From assembly GCA_022747635.1 (NCBI GenBank), contig JAKTNV010000023.1:7917630-7981629 (forward strand): 64,000 nt of DNA, given 5' to 3'. The notes under the pieces are model-generated. The model saw nothing but the letters and a program-made list of their open reading frames with translations. It did no database searches and was not told where the DNA came from. Positions 49,490 through 60,856 of this stretch are shown here, piece by piece (positions within the stretch are counted from its first letter, which is position 1; each line of letters opens with the position of its first letter). The translations under genes were made by a program, and so were the position numbers. The stretch comes from Hetaerina americana (lineage: Eukaryota; Arthropoda; Insecta; Odonata; Calopterygidae).

Positions 49490-51055
49490 AAAGTATCGCT
49501 AGAAACAATAGCGTATATTACATGGTGGCATTATTTCTTAATCTGAGCCATATCACAAGGAAATATCATTGTTTCGGGCGCGTTGAAGTGGTGGAGACGG
49601 CTGTTGCTTAGTAATTCGTCATTTCCTTTGGTGACCTCCTAGTGCATCGGGAAGGTATATTGTTGTATTTCTGGAATCGACAAGGAATGGAATAAATAGC
49701 TTGTTGTAATATTTCACTTCGCTTATCTCGTTACTGTTTTGCATTCTGTCCAAAGTTTTGTTTTCGATCGCAACTCTTGTGGAAGGAAGTATTGGATTAG
49801 CTGTACTATGGCCGCTAGACTAACCCCACGCAATTGCGACGGCTTATGGGATAGTTAAGACGTAGATGGACTCTTCTACATGCATACGATATCCTTTCAG
49901 GCACCGTATAATGAAATCATAGATATATTGCCGAAAGGCTTGAATATAGGGTCGTGTGTATGAAAGTGTTCGAGTCTTTGTTTATATGAGAAAATATGTA
50001 TATTAATATGCTCGCAAGAACTTATTTTCCTGCATGCATGGCGGGTGCCGCAAAACTCGCTTTCCCCGCAAGCGCTTTCGGCGCATTGCGAAGAGCGTGC
50101 CGAGTGTAGATGAAGATTGCTTTGTATTGAACTCCCGAACGATTGAGGCGCTTCCGTCAAATGTTTTTGTAAGATGCGCGCTACCCCTGTCCGAGTGCCA
50201 AGCCCCTTCCCTTGGTTAAGCCCCCCTATTCTCTAGAAGATTCAATAACAATAATTTTCTTAGGTCAATTAAGAATCGATAATTTCCTCATTTGTCGGCA
50301 TCTTCTTAAGCACGAGGAAACGACGAGGACTTGTAAATGTAGTAATCGTTCAATTTCTGATATTTCCGTTCCACAGAACATGATACGATGCCAGACGCTC
50401 GTTTTAACACCGCAGGGGTTGTGGACTACGCTTTATATTACAAAATAAATTCACGCTCTTTACTGAATACTGTCTTCATTTTTTTCAACTGCTGGACGTT
50501 TATGATGACATTTTTTGCATGGGCAATGACGGCATCGGATCATAGACATGCTTCCGATTAATTCACTCCACACGCATTTCACGCAATTTTTTACCTTGCT
50601 TGAGGAAAAGAAAGCCTGCGTTCGGCTTCGTGGGTTGGGATAACTGCGACACCGAGGCAGACGAAGTTCCCCCCCTGTTTACGTATGCGTGTTATTTGTT
50701 TGTGTCCACGGTGATTCGATCCACGTGCATTCGAGCTAGATATCTCAAACTCCATTCCCTTGCTATTTCGACCGTCCGATTTGATTTTGGGAGATTTGAA
50801 ATTTTCAAAAAAAGATCGACCTGCGTGTATATAAAATCCCCCCGTGGTTCGGCCATCGGACCCGCCTTGCGAGAGAAACATCAAGCAGTGGAGCGCTCCG
50901 CCGCACGAGTCCAGCTCGTGTACGTATCTTTATTGCGTTTCTCGAATGGATCGGAGGAAGATGGTCTTTCGACGGCTCAAAAACCAGCTCCGGTTTGTTT
51001 TGCCGAGTTTGTTTTGAAGACCTTGACGGAGTGGCGGGAGCACGCCGCCATTCCA
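49490..51055. other. No gene seen; one CR1-like tail trace
   Basis: At about 49812-49870 ACCCCACGCAATTGCGACGG, then CTTATGGGATAG...GTAGATGG, is a diverged CR1-like 3' end (plus). The remainder, including the 154-residue frame at 50600, shows no known motif. Confidence 0.45.
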
Positions 51056-51059
51056 TTGA

Positions 51060-51300
51060 CATAACGGGAACGGCGTGTTTATGTGCGTGCGTGTGTGTTT
51101 GGGGTTGAGGCGGCGGAGGGGAGGACCGGGAGTGGAATGGAGGGGGAAGGGTGGAGCGGGAGGTTTGGAGGGGTGCTGCGGAGGGGGGGGGGCGAGTGGC
51201 TGCTGCAGAGGGAAGGGAGGGTTCAGCTGTCCGTCGCCACGGGCGGCCGGGAGGGGGGGGAGGAGATTTGGATGGATGACAAAAAGTGGTTCCTAGGGGG
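51060..51300. promoter_or_regulatory. G-rich block
   Basis: Runs of G on the plus strand (GGGGGGGGGCG near 51185, GGGAGGGGGGGGAGG near 51250). Frames on both strands are open because of composition. Could favour G-quadruplex formation; a promoter role is speculative. Confidence 0.25.
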
Positions 51301-51569
51301 CACAAGTGGCATAGCAAGTTGTCCCTGGGCTGGTTCGCCAGCTGCCACCGAGTACTAGCTGGCAAAATTTACCACGTGCGAAGGGTCTCGCTGGTAAGTC
51401 ACCCGTCCTCGCGCCTGGTGGAGTTGAGATCCGGGGTACTCGACGCTGTACTAGCTGCGTGTTGCATGATCGGCAGCTTGCGGCAACGCATGACTCTGAG
51501 GCGACGTCAACTATCCCATTCACCAACTTGTTGCAGCGTAGAGCAGCTATGGCACGAGAGTGGAACTTG

Positions 51570-51985
51570 ACGGACAGATCCGTGGAAAATTCGTACAAAA
51601 AAAACGCAAAGCGTCACACATTTTCTATGAACCTCGAGATAGAGGGGGACTCGGAGCAAGATAAAACCTACTGCGAAAATTCAAATCGTCTGGTTTTGCA
51701 TCCTGGATAGAAGATAAAATTTAGCCCCCCAATGGCACATGTAGCACAGAATAATGTTACCAAAGAGGAGAAATAGACTGTCGAGAGGATAAATTCAAAA
51801 ATTCGTTTTTCGTCGCACAATTCGCGACAGCCACACAATGTGGAAACACTAGCACAGAGATGGGTAGTTCCATTTCCATAGGCGCAAATGTTTCGGAGCA
51901 TGGAAGCTACCATCCCCCTCAACAGACTTCATGGCCGGAGTTCTAAAGCCACGCGCCCTTGTCGCGGGATGTCGTGGAAATGCTA
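51570..51985 (+). repeat. Diverged interspersed repeat R, copy 2
   Basis: Same ordered blocks as 35690-36095 (AGATCCGTG, AACGCAAAGCG, TGGTTTTGC, GAAGATAAAATT, AGCCCC, AGCCACGCGCCC). The open frame of the first copy is not kept. Origin unknown. Confidence 0.6.
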
Positions 51986-52274
51986 AGCTAATTATTTGCG
52001 AATTGTTCGTCCTACATGGGTAGAATGCCAACCCACAAATAATTAGCTACTGCGTTACATGTGGGCCCGGAATTTGTAATTGCTTTCCTTATTTTTTTTC
52101 GTAGTGTAGTTGGTAGAGTAGTTACTTAGATGATAATATTCCGAGTGTGTGTCAAGGCTGTTTGAATGAATGATGTCCGATCGCCCTATTCCACGTGCCC
52201 CTGCGGTGAATAGCAGTTTATCGTATGTTTGTGGAAATATTGAATTGGAAGTAGGATGCCTAGTGCCCTAACAC

Positions 52275-52335
52275 CCCCTGCCACATACAATTGCGACGGC
52301 TTGCGGGGCAGCGTACGGATGTGGATGTACACAAA
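52275..52335 (+). repeat. CR1-like 3' tail
   Basis: AACACCCCCTGCCACATACA, then TTGCGACGGCTTGCGGGGCA and GGATGTGGATGTAC: the recurrent 3' end with a degenerate (GTAGAT)n tail. The upstream 200 bases may be its 3' UTR. Confidence 0.7.
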
Positions 52336-52589
52336 GCACTCATTTTGTCACTAGCTCTTGTGGTTGCTTTTAGGTTTTATTTTGTAGATATCGATGAGTA
52401 TTGTAATTCTTCATATCAATAAGTGTTCTTTTAAAAATTTCATTTGAAAGTATATCTTCAAATTAAATGTTACCCCCAAAAAGTGAATAGTTCTACAGCA
52501 TTAATACCTGCTTCGTAGCTATATGAAGGTGAATCACAGAGTTAAAGTAGATACTTTGCTACTAGGTAGATCACAGTACTTAGGTAGAT

Positions 52590-52895
52590 CAGACCACAAA
52601 GATAAAAGAAGGGAGATATATTTCAGTACAGATAGATACAAATACCCATTCTTTCCCCGAAATCAGATATCATAGTAGTAAGGAACCGAAGTCATTTTAG
52701 AAATATTAAGAGGATTGAATTTACAAAACGGAACAAAATTAAACACTGCAAAGACATCTGGCTGTGGGTGTGATTTTCCGTGTTGTTTTTTTGCATGTGG
52801 TATTTTTCCTTTTACGGTTGGTGACCTAACACCCCCCGCCACACGCCCTTGCGGCGGCTTGTGGGGTATTATGTAGATGTATATGTAGATTAATG
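52590..52895 (+). pseudogene. CR1/L2-like LINE extreme C-terminus and 3' end
   Basis: The plus strand reads REIYFSTDRYKYPFFPRN at about 52612-52665, the final block of the family ORF2. It ends in CCGCCACACGCCCTTGCGGC, GGCTTGTGGGGTATTATG and TAGATGTATATGTAGAT. A good copy of the complete 3' terminus. Confidence 0.8.
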
Positions 52896-53289
52896 GTCAC
52901 ATATGATATCGGGCTATTGGACCACCAACCGGATGAAGCAAGTGAGATATAAAGACTTAATTCGGGCGAGATTGAGGCTCCATAGTCCCTTATTTCACCT
53001 TACCTCCACACATTGCAATGAAGACGATTACAATGTAGGCACCACCACTGGCAGATTAGAGAACTCGCTCTTCTCTCGCGAGATACACAATCATGCGCGC
53101 AGCAAAGTCAAACGTGAGCGTCCCCGTGTTATCAATTCAAGGAGCAAAATTCAAAGCCGAACAGCACACCGATTATTGAATGATATTGATAGGTTTATCT
53201 GTATTTACACACATGTACATGTTTATATGTATGCGCAAATTTATGTTCACATATATGTTTTTAAGTGAATATGGTACATTTATGACAAA

Positions 53290-53350
53290 CTATCTGGTGC
53301 AACGATGCCACCCACCATACACCCTTGCGGCGGCTTTTGGGGTATTGTGT
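53290..53350 (+). repeat. CR1-like 3' tail
   Basis: CCACCATACACCCTTGCGGC, then GGCTTTTGGGGTATTGTGTA. The GTAGAT repeats are cut short. Confidence 0.7.
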
Positions 53351-53354
53351 AGCT

Positions 53355-54130
53355 ATTCGAAATGTTTCTCCTGTACCTCCGAATGAACATTTCAAAGTGT
53401 CTGCAATTATTTCCTGAACGAATCTTCTCGTACAAATTGTAAAATGCTTCTCTGTGGTGGGATCGAGGGCTCTGACCATGAGTTGGGGAATTGTTTGGTA
53501 GCAATCCAAGGCACACATCAAAAAGGAATCTTTTTCTTTAATGATTAAGTATTCAGATTCATTCTGTCTGTTAAGTAGCTGACGCTGTGGGTCTCGAAAA
53601 TATTTTTCTCTATAATTTTTCATTTACGAGCTCTCTATGGCGTCGGCCCAACGATTTTAATCTCAAAATAAACATTCGACTTTCGTAATGCATGCATCCC
53701 CTCTCCGAGTCCTTGGCGGGACTGACTTATCTGCTGTCTAATTTACTTTCGGTTCAGTGGCCTCCAGAAAACCACAAAGGCATTATCTTCTGCCATATTT
53801 TTACTAAGATAACTGTCTTAAACAACGTCCTCAGGTCTTCTGAAAATGATTCCGCGTGTGACCACCCAGCACTATGTATCACAATATATCTATGATACTT
53901 CAGGTGATTTCCAGTTTTGCAAAGCATTTCTTCGAAGGTTCCAAGGCTAACCGTAAATTCAATGGTTTGGGTAACTACTTTTCGAGCTCCTTAAAGGCCG
54001 TCTTCTAAACGTACTCAGTAACTACGTTCCCCATTCTTCACTACATCTGTAACGACATGTTTGCGACTAGCATCCCAGAGATCACCATGTTAGTGGAAAT
54101 AAATGAGGACGTTAGTAACCACAATGCTGT
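53355..54130. other. No gene seen
   Basis: The 120-residue minus frame at 53261-53623 carries no motif I recognise and overlaps the CR1-like tail. Confidence 0.45.
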
Positions 54131-54131
54131 T

Positions 54132-54207
54132 CGGGTTGCGGCAACATATCTTCCTTTCTTGAAAGCGTCTTGCGTTTGAAAAAAGGTAGTTATGTTGCCG
54201 CACCCTG
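54132..54207. mobile_element. 76-bp MITE-like palindrome
   Basis: The left end GGGTTGCGGCAACATA and right end TATGTTGCCGCACCCTG are inverted repeats. Inner AAGGTAGTT/ATCTTCCTT and the centre also pair partly. TA follows at 54208-54209, but the left flank is not TA, so the left end may be damaged. The ends resemble those of the MITE at 13127. Confidence 0.65.
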
Positions 54208-54361
54208 TACCAGTATTTGTAGGAATGAATTTTAAGTTCGGGAAAGTTATTAAGGAAAAGAGTAAAGTATATCTATCAATAACGGAAAATGTTATGGTTT
54301 CCAGAAAATATAAAACTTCAGGTTAGAAATGCGCAGCGTTGACACTTGGAAAACATTGTAA

Positions 54362-55830
54362 AATAATCTACATCTACATCAATACCCTAAGAGCCACCAA
54401 ACAGGTGTGTGGCAGGGGGTGCAGCACCAGGAGGAAAGGGTAAGGGATGAGGGGGTTAGGGTTTTTCAAATGGATGGGGAAAGGTGGGGGGAACCTGAAA
54501 AAAATGTTATAAATATACTAGTATAACCATGCGCAGTCCCTACCCTGTAGGTTAATACTTATTATGTCGAGCCGGGAGCCTGGGGGATTTCAATTTCAAG
54601 CATTCTGGTCTCTTATTGTTCTGGGAAAAAATGACCATTTAAACCTGTCTGTCTTGCAGTCTATCTCTCTAATCTTATATTCCTGATCCCTCCGCCCGTA
54701 ATACGTTGGGGTTCGTATTATGTTCTTGATGTCATCGGAAGAGGACCCATATTTAAATGTTTAAATAAGTTTAATCTATATTGTTAACGCCGCTGTGTAA
54801 GGGAATCCCAGCCTAAATTTTCTAGCAAAGTAGTTACGCTACTGCGTTGGTCATAACAATTTTCAACAAATCTAGCCCCCCTCCGCTGAACTCGGTCTAA
54901 TTCCGAAATCACATTTATCTCTTGAGGATCCCATATACTGGCAGCATACTCTAGGTGTGGCCTGCCTAGGGCAAGAAAACATCGTTCCTTCACTTTTTCG
55001 TCACATTTACCCAGCACTACAGCACCCTTTATATGTTTGCTGCTGAGAGTGGATATTTGGTCGTTGAGCTTGTGTAGAACTTGCAATCTTTTATGTATTT
55101 AGAGGCACCAATTTTATTAAATTTACGTGGTTTATCTGTTGTTTTAACGCAAGTGTTTGTTTGTTCAATTTTTTTGGGGATTTGAGAGGCATAACCTGAT
55201 CTGAATTGACAAAAAGCGCTGGATTCTACTTTATTTATCCCAATATATGACTTACGCTCTTGCCTACCAGCTATGCTAAACCCTCGAAATGTGTTTGTGT
55301 AACCTACGCGCTACCAACTGCGATGCCTCGGCAGTATAATGGATCCCGGAGCGATTAAGGGGTACCCGACGCGATGAGAGGACAGGCCTCAGATCAACGA
55401 AGTCCGCTTCGATTTCCCGGCAATATCCCAGCAATCTCTGATTTAAACCCTCAATTCGGCTCCAAACGAGCCTTCCGCGGTCTATACGCGGCACAATACT
55501 ACATTAGTATACTTAATTCAATTGTGACCTACAACTCTGGCTCGACTCGTTTCACCTCCGATTGCATCTCCTTAAAGGAGCGCAGGATCTCTTCAGATCC
55601 ACGTTCCGAGGCGTCGTTGTCCCGACATGAGCCACAACTTGGAGCAGCCCGTTTTACTGACGGCCGCCTTCACCCCCAGCGTCGCCTGGGGTATCCCGCC
55701 GCCTGGTATACACCAGGACGACAAGAATCCAACACCTCCCTCCTGTTGGACTCTGCGGCGCAGCGGATTCATTATACGCCGGACATTGGAACTACCTGAT
55801 ATGACGGTTCCCTCTCTTCCCGACCACTAA
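54362..55830 (-). pseudogene. CR1-like LINE with ORF1 esterase remnant, internally deleted
   Basis: The minus strand opens with an SGNH-esterase-like ORF1: SGSSNVRRIMNPLRRR near 55800-55750, PGGGIPQ near 55690, then in other frames DNDASERGSEEIL, and finally DRGRLVWSRIEGLNQRLL to NRSGIHYTAEASQLVARR (55480-55290). ORF2 begins near 55130. It jumps from an endonuclease block (VLHKLNDQISTLSS, about 55083-55040) straight to the post-RT block KERCFLALGRPHLEYAASIW and ELDRVQRRGARFVENC. The rest of the endonuclease and all the RT are deleted. The 3' end at about 54440-54362 closes with GGGTATTGATGTAGATGTAGAT. Esterase-type ORF1 is known in CR1 elements. Confidence 0.87.
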
Positions 55831-55834
55831 TGCA

Positions 55835-58825
55835 TTACCCTGGGCGAAATGGAAATATATGGAAAATATATGGAAAAAAAATTCTTGAACGACCAAAATT
55901 TAAAAATTTATTTATTTATTTATTTTAAAACATTGTTCACATACAGCAGTGGCGCCAATTTACAGTGAAAAATATAACAAACATAAAAGAGGACAAAAGA
56001 CAATTATTAAACATTCATCCACTTTTCGTGGATGAATGTTTATTAGAATTTATTGGTTAAGTTTTTGAGATTCATCTTCATCTACTCTGTACACTGCAAT
56101 CCTCCACAAAGACGGGTGGCAGGGTTTGCTGCCAAAACGGTGTGTGGTAGGGGGTGCGAGCACCAGGTGGGATGGGCAATGGATAGCGGCGACACGAAAG
56201 TTCTTTTTCGGGATTATCTAAAACTTCCGCTTAGATTTGTGGAATGAAAGTGTCATATGTGGAAGCAAATAAATTCATTCATTCATTAGTTACTCTTTGC
56301 TGTACTCCCTTGTACACCCGTCCTTCGGGGTAAAAGGTAGCTGTGAGTCGACATTGACATCGGTCGTAAGACAGCAAGCCCCTTGCCCTTGTGCTCTGGT
56401 AAGCTTTGAGCTATCACGTATGAATCGAAATTTTTATTGGTATTCATCGTACTTATACTGACGCAAAGTAGCCACGAATGTGCATAGAAATTTCATAATC
56501 CTTCTACAGACTCCCGTAGAAAGTCTTTATTAGATCCCTGGTATAGAATAATTGTCGATTCCAGGGACATGTCCCTCTCCCAAGACATCTCCCAAAACAA
56601 AACCTACCACATCAAACTGCAATAATAATGTAGACCCTAAGTACTTCTACAGTTGAAGAAGGATTATTCATCCCACAAACCAGTCTTTGGACTGATTATA
56701 GTGGTTGGTAGCATCCTTTGCAGGAATTAACATAGAAATTAATATAGATTTTATATAGAAAACTACATGTATGGCCTTTTTTATGGAAATCAGTGGACAG
56801 TTTTTGCTACGATAATTCCGTATGTATTCCAATGGGAATTCTTCGGTGAGATATGAGATGCCATTAATTTAACATGATCATCTTAATCCATAATCCTATG
56901 TAATTTAGTTCTTAAACACTCCCGCATATTACATTTGCGGTTCAGCGGTATTGGGAGAGCCGGTCAGGATCGCCATCGATTGAAAAGTCGAGGAGGGTGA
57001 ATGAATGTGCAATTTTACGCTGGGAGTAATTGTGACAATAGGGTCTTTTCTTCCATTTTACCAGGCATAGGCGAGAACGATTTAAATTGGAATGAAAACC
57101 TATGCACTACAGATGGAATTAGGCCTCAAAATTGGTTAACACTTGATGAGGAGGAGTATGAAATATTTTTTCTTTTTTACTTTACGTAGTTGATATAATA
57201 CCTGCTTAATATACTATAAATGAGTTTATGGAAAGCGATGTAGCATCTCATTTTGCGCGACCTCTTTCCTTAAGATGATGGTCCTATCTCCACGAATTTA
57301 CACCACATTTTTTTTTCTTTTTATAATATGGCAGAATATTTGTGTAATTTCCATTCTTTTATGAACGGTAATTTACCTTAAACTTTGTGTGCCAATGGTA
57401 CTCTCTGCCACACTCCTTGCCAGTGTTTGCCGGGTGTCATGTGGACATAGATGAATAAAGTCTTCCATTTCACCTCTCGCGTTGGCCGCCAGCAAAAGCA
57501 GAGAAACGTATTTCGGTGGCCATGGAAACGCGGCTCCGCGAGAGAGTAATGAAGGTGACGAATCAAATGAGCAGGAATGATATTATCCGAAGACCAAGGA
57601 AAAAGAAGGCCGTGAAAAAAGAGGCCAATCACTGATCGAGCATATTTATGAACTCATTGGCCATCTGGGGATATTTGTGGAAGTAAAAGCGACCGAGAGG
57701 AAGACTGCAGAGCGAAGTACCACGGGTGGAGCTGTTGGAACCGATAGCTGATGGTAGCCGAGGTAAAAGGGAGGCGATAGATGAAAGCATAAAGATGTTC
57801 ACCGATTGGAGAGTTGGGCGGGGAAATGCGCCAAACTAGCGCTCGCCTACGCATACATTCGAACCTGCAGGACACCACGAGGGCGTGTGGCAGCAGGCGT
57901 TATACGAATCATTAAGCTAATTGGCGGTCAATAACGGTGGGTATTATTTTCGAATGCAAGCCTAAATCATCGGAGTCAGCATTTAAATCGAAATTTACGG
58001 ATAAAGATAATGTTGATTTACGTACAATTGAGAACTGTGACAAGTTCTACCAAATATTTTCTTTTGAAAATTAAATATTGGAAGTTTAACAAAAAGTAAC
58101 AATATTAAAGGATTGTTTACTATTCCAAAGAATTTATTTTGCGAAGCGCGATATACCGCCAAATAAAGTTGTGGGAAAGTACTAATTCTTTTAATATGAT
58201 ACCAAATACTTCCACCAAGTGAAGCCTGAAACCGTAGAGTTTAAAAAGTTACAAATTAAACTTGAAATGTATTTCACTGTCCGAATTTTCATGGATAAAC
58301 TAAATTGTTTTAAATGTGCGCAGATTTTAAATATACGCACACAGATTCATTCGTGAAAGTATAGAGATGTGAAGTTTTTTGATCCAGCTAATTATTCAAA
58401 TTGGTTGGCGACCTAACTTCTCATACACCGTGCCCTCCTGGCGCTTTCAGAACAACAGATGCATGTTAGTGGATTTAAATGAGAATGAGGGCATCAAATT
58501 GTGCTCGAATATCACGAAACGACATTTGAGCCACTTGTCCCCGTTCAACTCAAAGTCACATTCATCGGCTCTATGCAACCTGTCGTTGGCATCGGTTTAC
58601 GTTTAATAACTTCATACTGGCTTGAAGTTCATTCTGCGGCTGCAGGCTGTTAACGCCGCTGGGACGCCCCCCTGGTGTCCACCACGGAACGTTATACATG
58701 GATTCCCAAATTCTCGTCAGCCGAGAGACTGCACGCATGGGATAATGTCAGGACCGTGAGCGGATGCGCGGGCAGCCAGCCGTAGGACGACGGTAGGTGT
58801 GTGGTGGTCATATATACATATATAC
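55835..58825. other. No gene seen; scattered CR1-like tail traces
   Basis: Diverged CR1-like 3' ends: 56085-56190 (minus; GGTGTGTGGTAGGGGGTGC), 57385-57450 (plus; CTGCCACACTCCTTGCC) and 57860-57905 (minus; GAGGGCGTGTGGCAGC). Otherwise AT-rich with no coding motif. Confidence 0.45.
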
Positions 58826-58828
58826 ATA

Positions 58829-60128
58829 CAGGGTTCGTCCGGAAAATAAGTGTACTGATTTTTTCCCGCCGCTCCAGGCGCGCCCAGCACCGCTCTGACG
58901 GGCTGCGATTGGAGGGGGGTATGTTGGCAAGCGACGCTGAAAAATGCAGTCGGCTCTGAGCTGTGGTGTAGTGAGGAGCTCTGTTAACGCGAACCTCCAC
59001 GCTTCGACCCACGTCACGGAACGCGATGCCGAAGTTTTTGGAGCAGCGTTATTCCATCAAATTTGCGGTAAAGCTTGGGAAATCTTCTACCGAAACTGTC
59101 GGTATGATTAACCAGGCTTACGGGGAGTCAGCCATGTCCAGAAACATGATCTTTCGGTGGCACAAGATGTTCGTGGAGGGCAGAGAAGAGGTCGACGACG
59201 AACCACGGCCTGGACGCCCATCAACGACACTCACCGACGAAAATGTGCGAAAAGTTCGCGATGTACTGAACTCTGATCGTCGTCTTAGTGTTCGGATGAT
59301 AGCAGAGCAGTGTAATGTGCCAAAAACAATAGTGCACGAGATTATTAGGGAGCAATTACAGATACGAAAAATTTGTGCAAAGTTGGTGCCGAAAGTGCTC
59401 AGTGATGATCAAAGACTCAATCGTTTGGAAATCGCGACACAACTTGCGGATCACTGCAAAAATGATCCACATTTTTTAGAGAACGTTGTTTCGGGTGACG
59501 AGACGTGGATCTTTGAGTACGACCCGGAGTCGAAGAGACAAAGTGCGGAGTGGCATCATCACCCCGTCAAAAGAAAGCTCGCATGCGCAAATCTCGGATC
59601 AAGGCGATGCTCATTGTCTTTTTTGGCAAAAGGGGAGTCGTCCACTACGAATTTGTACCTGAACGACAAACTGTAAATGCTGCATTTTACGTCCAAGTGC
59701 TCAACAGGCTTCGAAAACGAGTCGCCCGCGTCCGGCCAGCGATCAAAAACATCTGGCGGCTGCATCACGACAATGCGCCGTCTCACACCGCGCTTGTCGT
59801 GTCGCCAAGCACGGCGTGGCAACGCTGCCGCACCCGCCCTACAGCCCGGACTTGGCACCACCGGACTTCTTTCTGTTCTCGAAGATAAAGAGGAGTTTGA
59901 AAGGAACGCGATACGGGACTTTGGACGCCGTCAAAGAGGCCGTGACGACGTGTCTTCGAGAGGTTCCCGATGATGCCTTCGCGGGAGCGTTCCAGGAATG
60001 GGAACGCCGCTGGAACAAGTGTATCGACTCACAAGGGTCCTATTTTGAGGAATATTAGCTTAAGATATGTAAAAGTGTAATAATTTTTTTTCCTGAGCTC
60101 AGTACACTTATTTTCCGGACGAACCCTG
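58829..60128 (+). mobile_element. 1,300-bp full-length mariner
   Basis: 30-bp ends CAGGGTTCGTCCGGAAAATA... match at 58829 and, inverted, at 60128. TA lies at 58827-58828 and 60129-60130. Full length for a mariner. Parent-type copy of the 558-bp derivative at 29017-29574. Confidence 0.96.
59026..60058 (+). pseudogene. Mariner transposase with two frameshifts
   Basis: The start ATG at 59026 gives PKFLEQRYSIKFAVKLGKSS, a helix-turn-helix, RPGRPSTTLTDENV, a second helix region, CAKLVPKVLSDDQR and D158 in GDETWIFEYD (codon at 59497). The frame slips near 59555-59570. The second frame holds HHDNAPSH, with the second catalytic codon at 59769. It slips again near 59800-59815. The third frame holds SPDLAPPDFFLF, with the third catalytic codon at 59864, and ends KCIDSQGSYFEEY with a stop at 60056. 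All catalytic residues survive; only the two indels break it. No intron is expected in this family. Confidence 0.95.
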
Positions 60129-60130
60129 TA

Positions 60131-60151
60131 TATACATATATACATACATAC

Positions 60152-60228
<77 letters not shown>

Positions 60229-60230
60229 TA
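60131..60230. repeat. (TACA)n(TA)n(CA)n microsatellite
   Basis: TACATA repeats grade into pure TA (about 60159-60217) and then CA repeats. It lies between the mariner right end and an RTE 5' end. Confidence 0.95.
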
Positions 60231-60352
60231 TATCCCTCCCCGGACTACAACCTTAACGTGGTGGAAGGGCTTGTGCGTTCCGATGATCCCTAGATCCCTA
60301 GAATATATAGAAGAACTGTATAATAAAGAACTTCGACCAACAAGGTTAGACA
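60231..60352 (+). pseudogene. RTE-like 5' UTR fused to linker fragment
   Basis: 60231-60290 (CCCTCCCCGGACTACAACCT and on) matches the RTE 5' end at 10408-10350. From about 60300 the sequence matches the RTE linker (EYIEEL...DLRPTKLD region, compare 8775-8730 minus). Most of the 5' UTR and all of the endonuclease are missing between them. Deleted copy or patch formed by recombination. Confidence 0.7.
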
Positions 60353-60856
60353 TACATACATCTACATCTACTTAATATCCCGCAAGCCGCCGCAAGGGCG
60401 TAGATTTTTGTCACCAGCGATTATAGTAATACTGTTGCTTTGTCTGCTGCTGATAGTGGATATTTGTTCGTCGAGCTTGTGTAGGACATCTGTGTTAGAA
60501 TCTGGGGGTCTATAAAATGAACACACGAATAGGCTTCTGCCGTTGTAGTCCTTAATGTTGCACCAAACGCTTTCTATGTCATCTACGTCGCATTCATATC
60601 GTTGGCTACTAAGATGTGACTTTACTGCAATGAATACTCCCCCACCCTATTTGGTCTGTCCCTTCTGTAAATTGTGAAACCGTTTGGAAAAACCTCATTG
60701 TTTGCTGTGTCTCCCGTGAGCCAACTTTCCGTTCCAACTACTATGTCTGCGTTTGTACTGACAAAAATATGTTCAATATCCGATATTTTGTTTTTAATGC
60801 TACGGCAGTTGAATGTTATAATTTTAATTGTTTTTCGGTCATACTCCACACCCACG
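60353..60856 (-). pseudogene. CR1-like endonuclease start joined to CR1-like 3' tail
   Basis: The minus strand reads KIITFNCRSIKNKISDIEH, TNADIVVGTESWL and NGFTIYRRDRPNRVG from about 60830. It continues in other frames to VLHKLDEQISTIS and ends near 60415 just at the GD motif. The next bases are ACGCCCTTGCGGCGGCTTGC and GGGATATTAAGTAGATGTAGATG, the CR1-like 3' end. The whole reverse transcriptase is missing. Its 5' side joins RTE sequence at about 60856. Confidence 0.83.

Noticed and set aside
50600..51365. Frames of 154 (plus) and 186 (minus) residues
   Set aside because: Overlapping on opposite strands with low-complexity Pro/Gly stretches and no domain.
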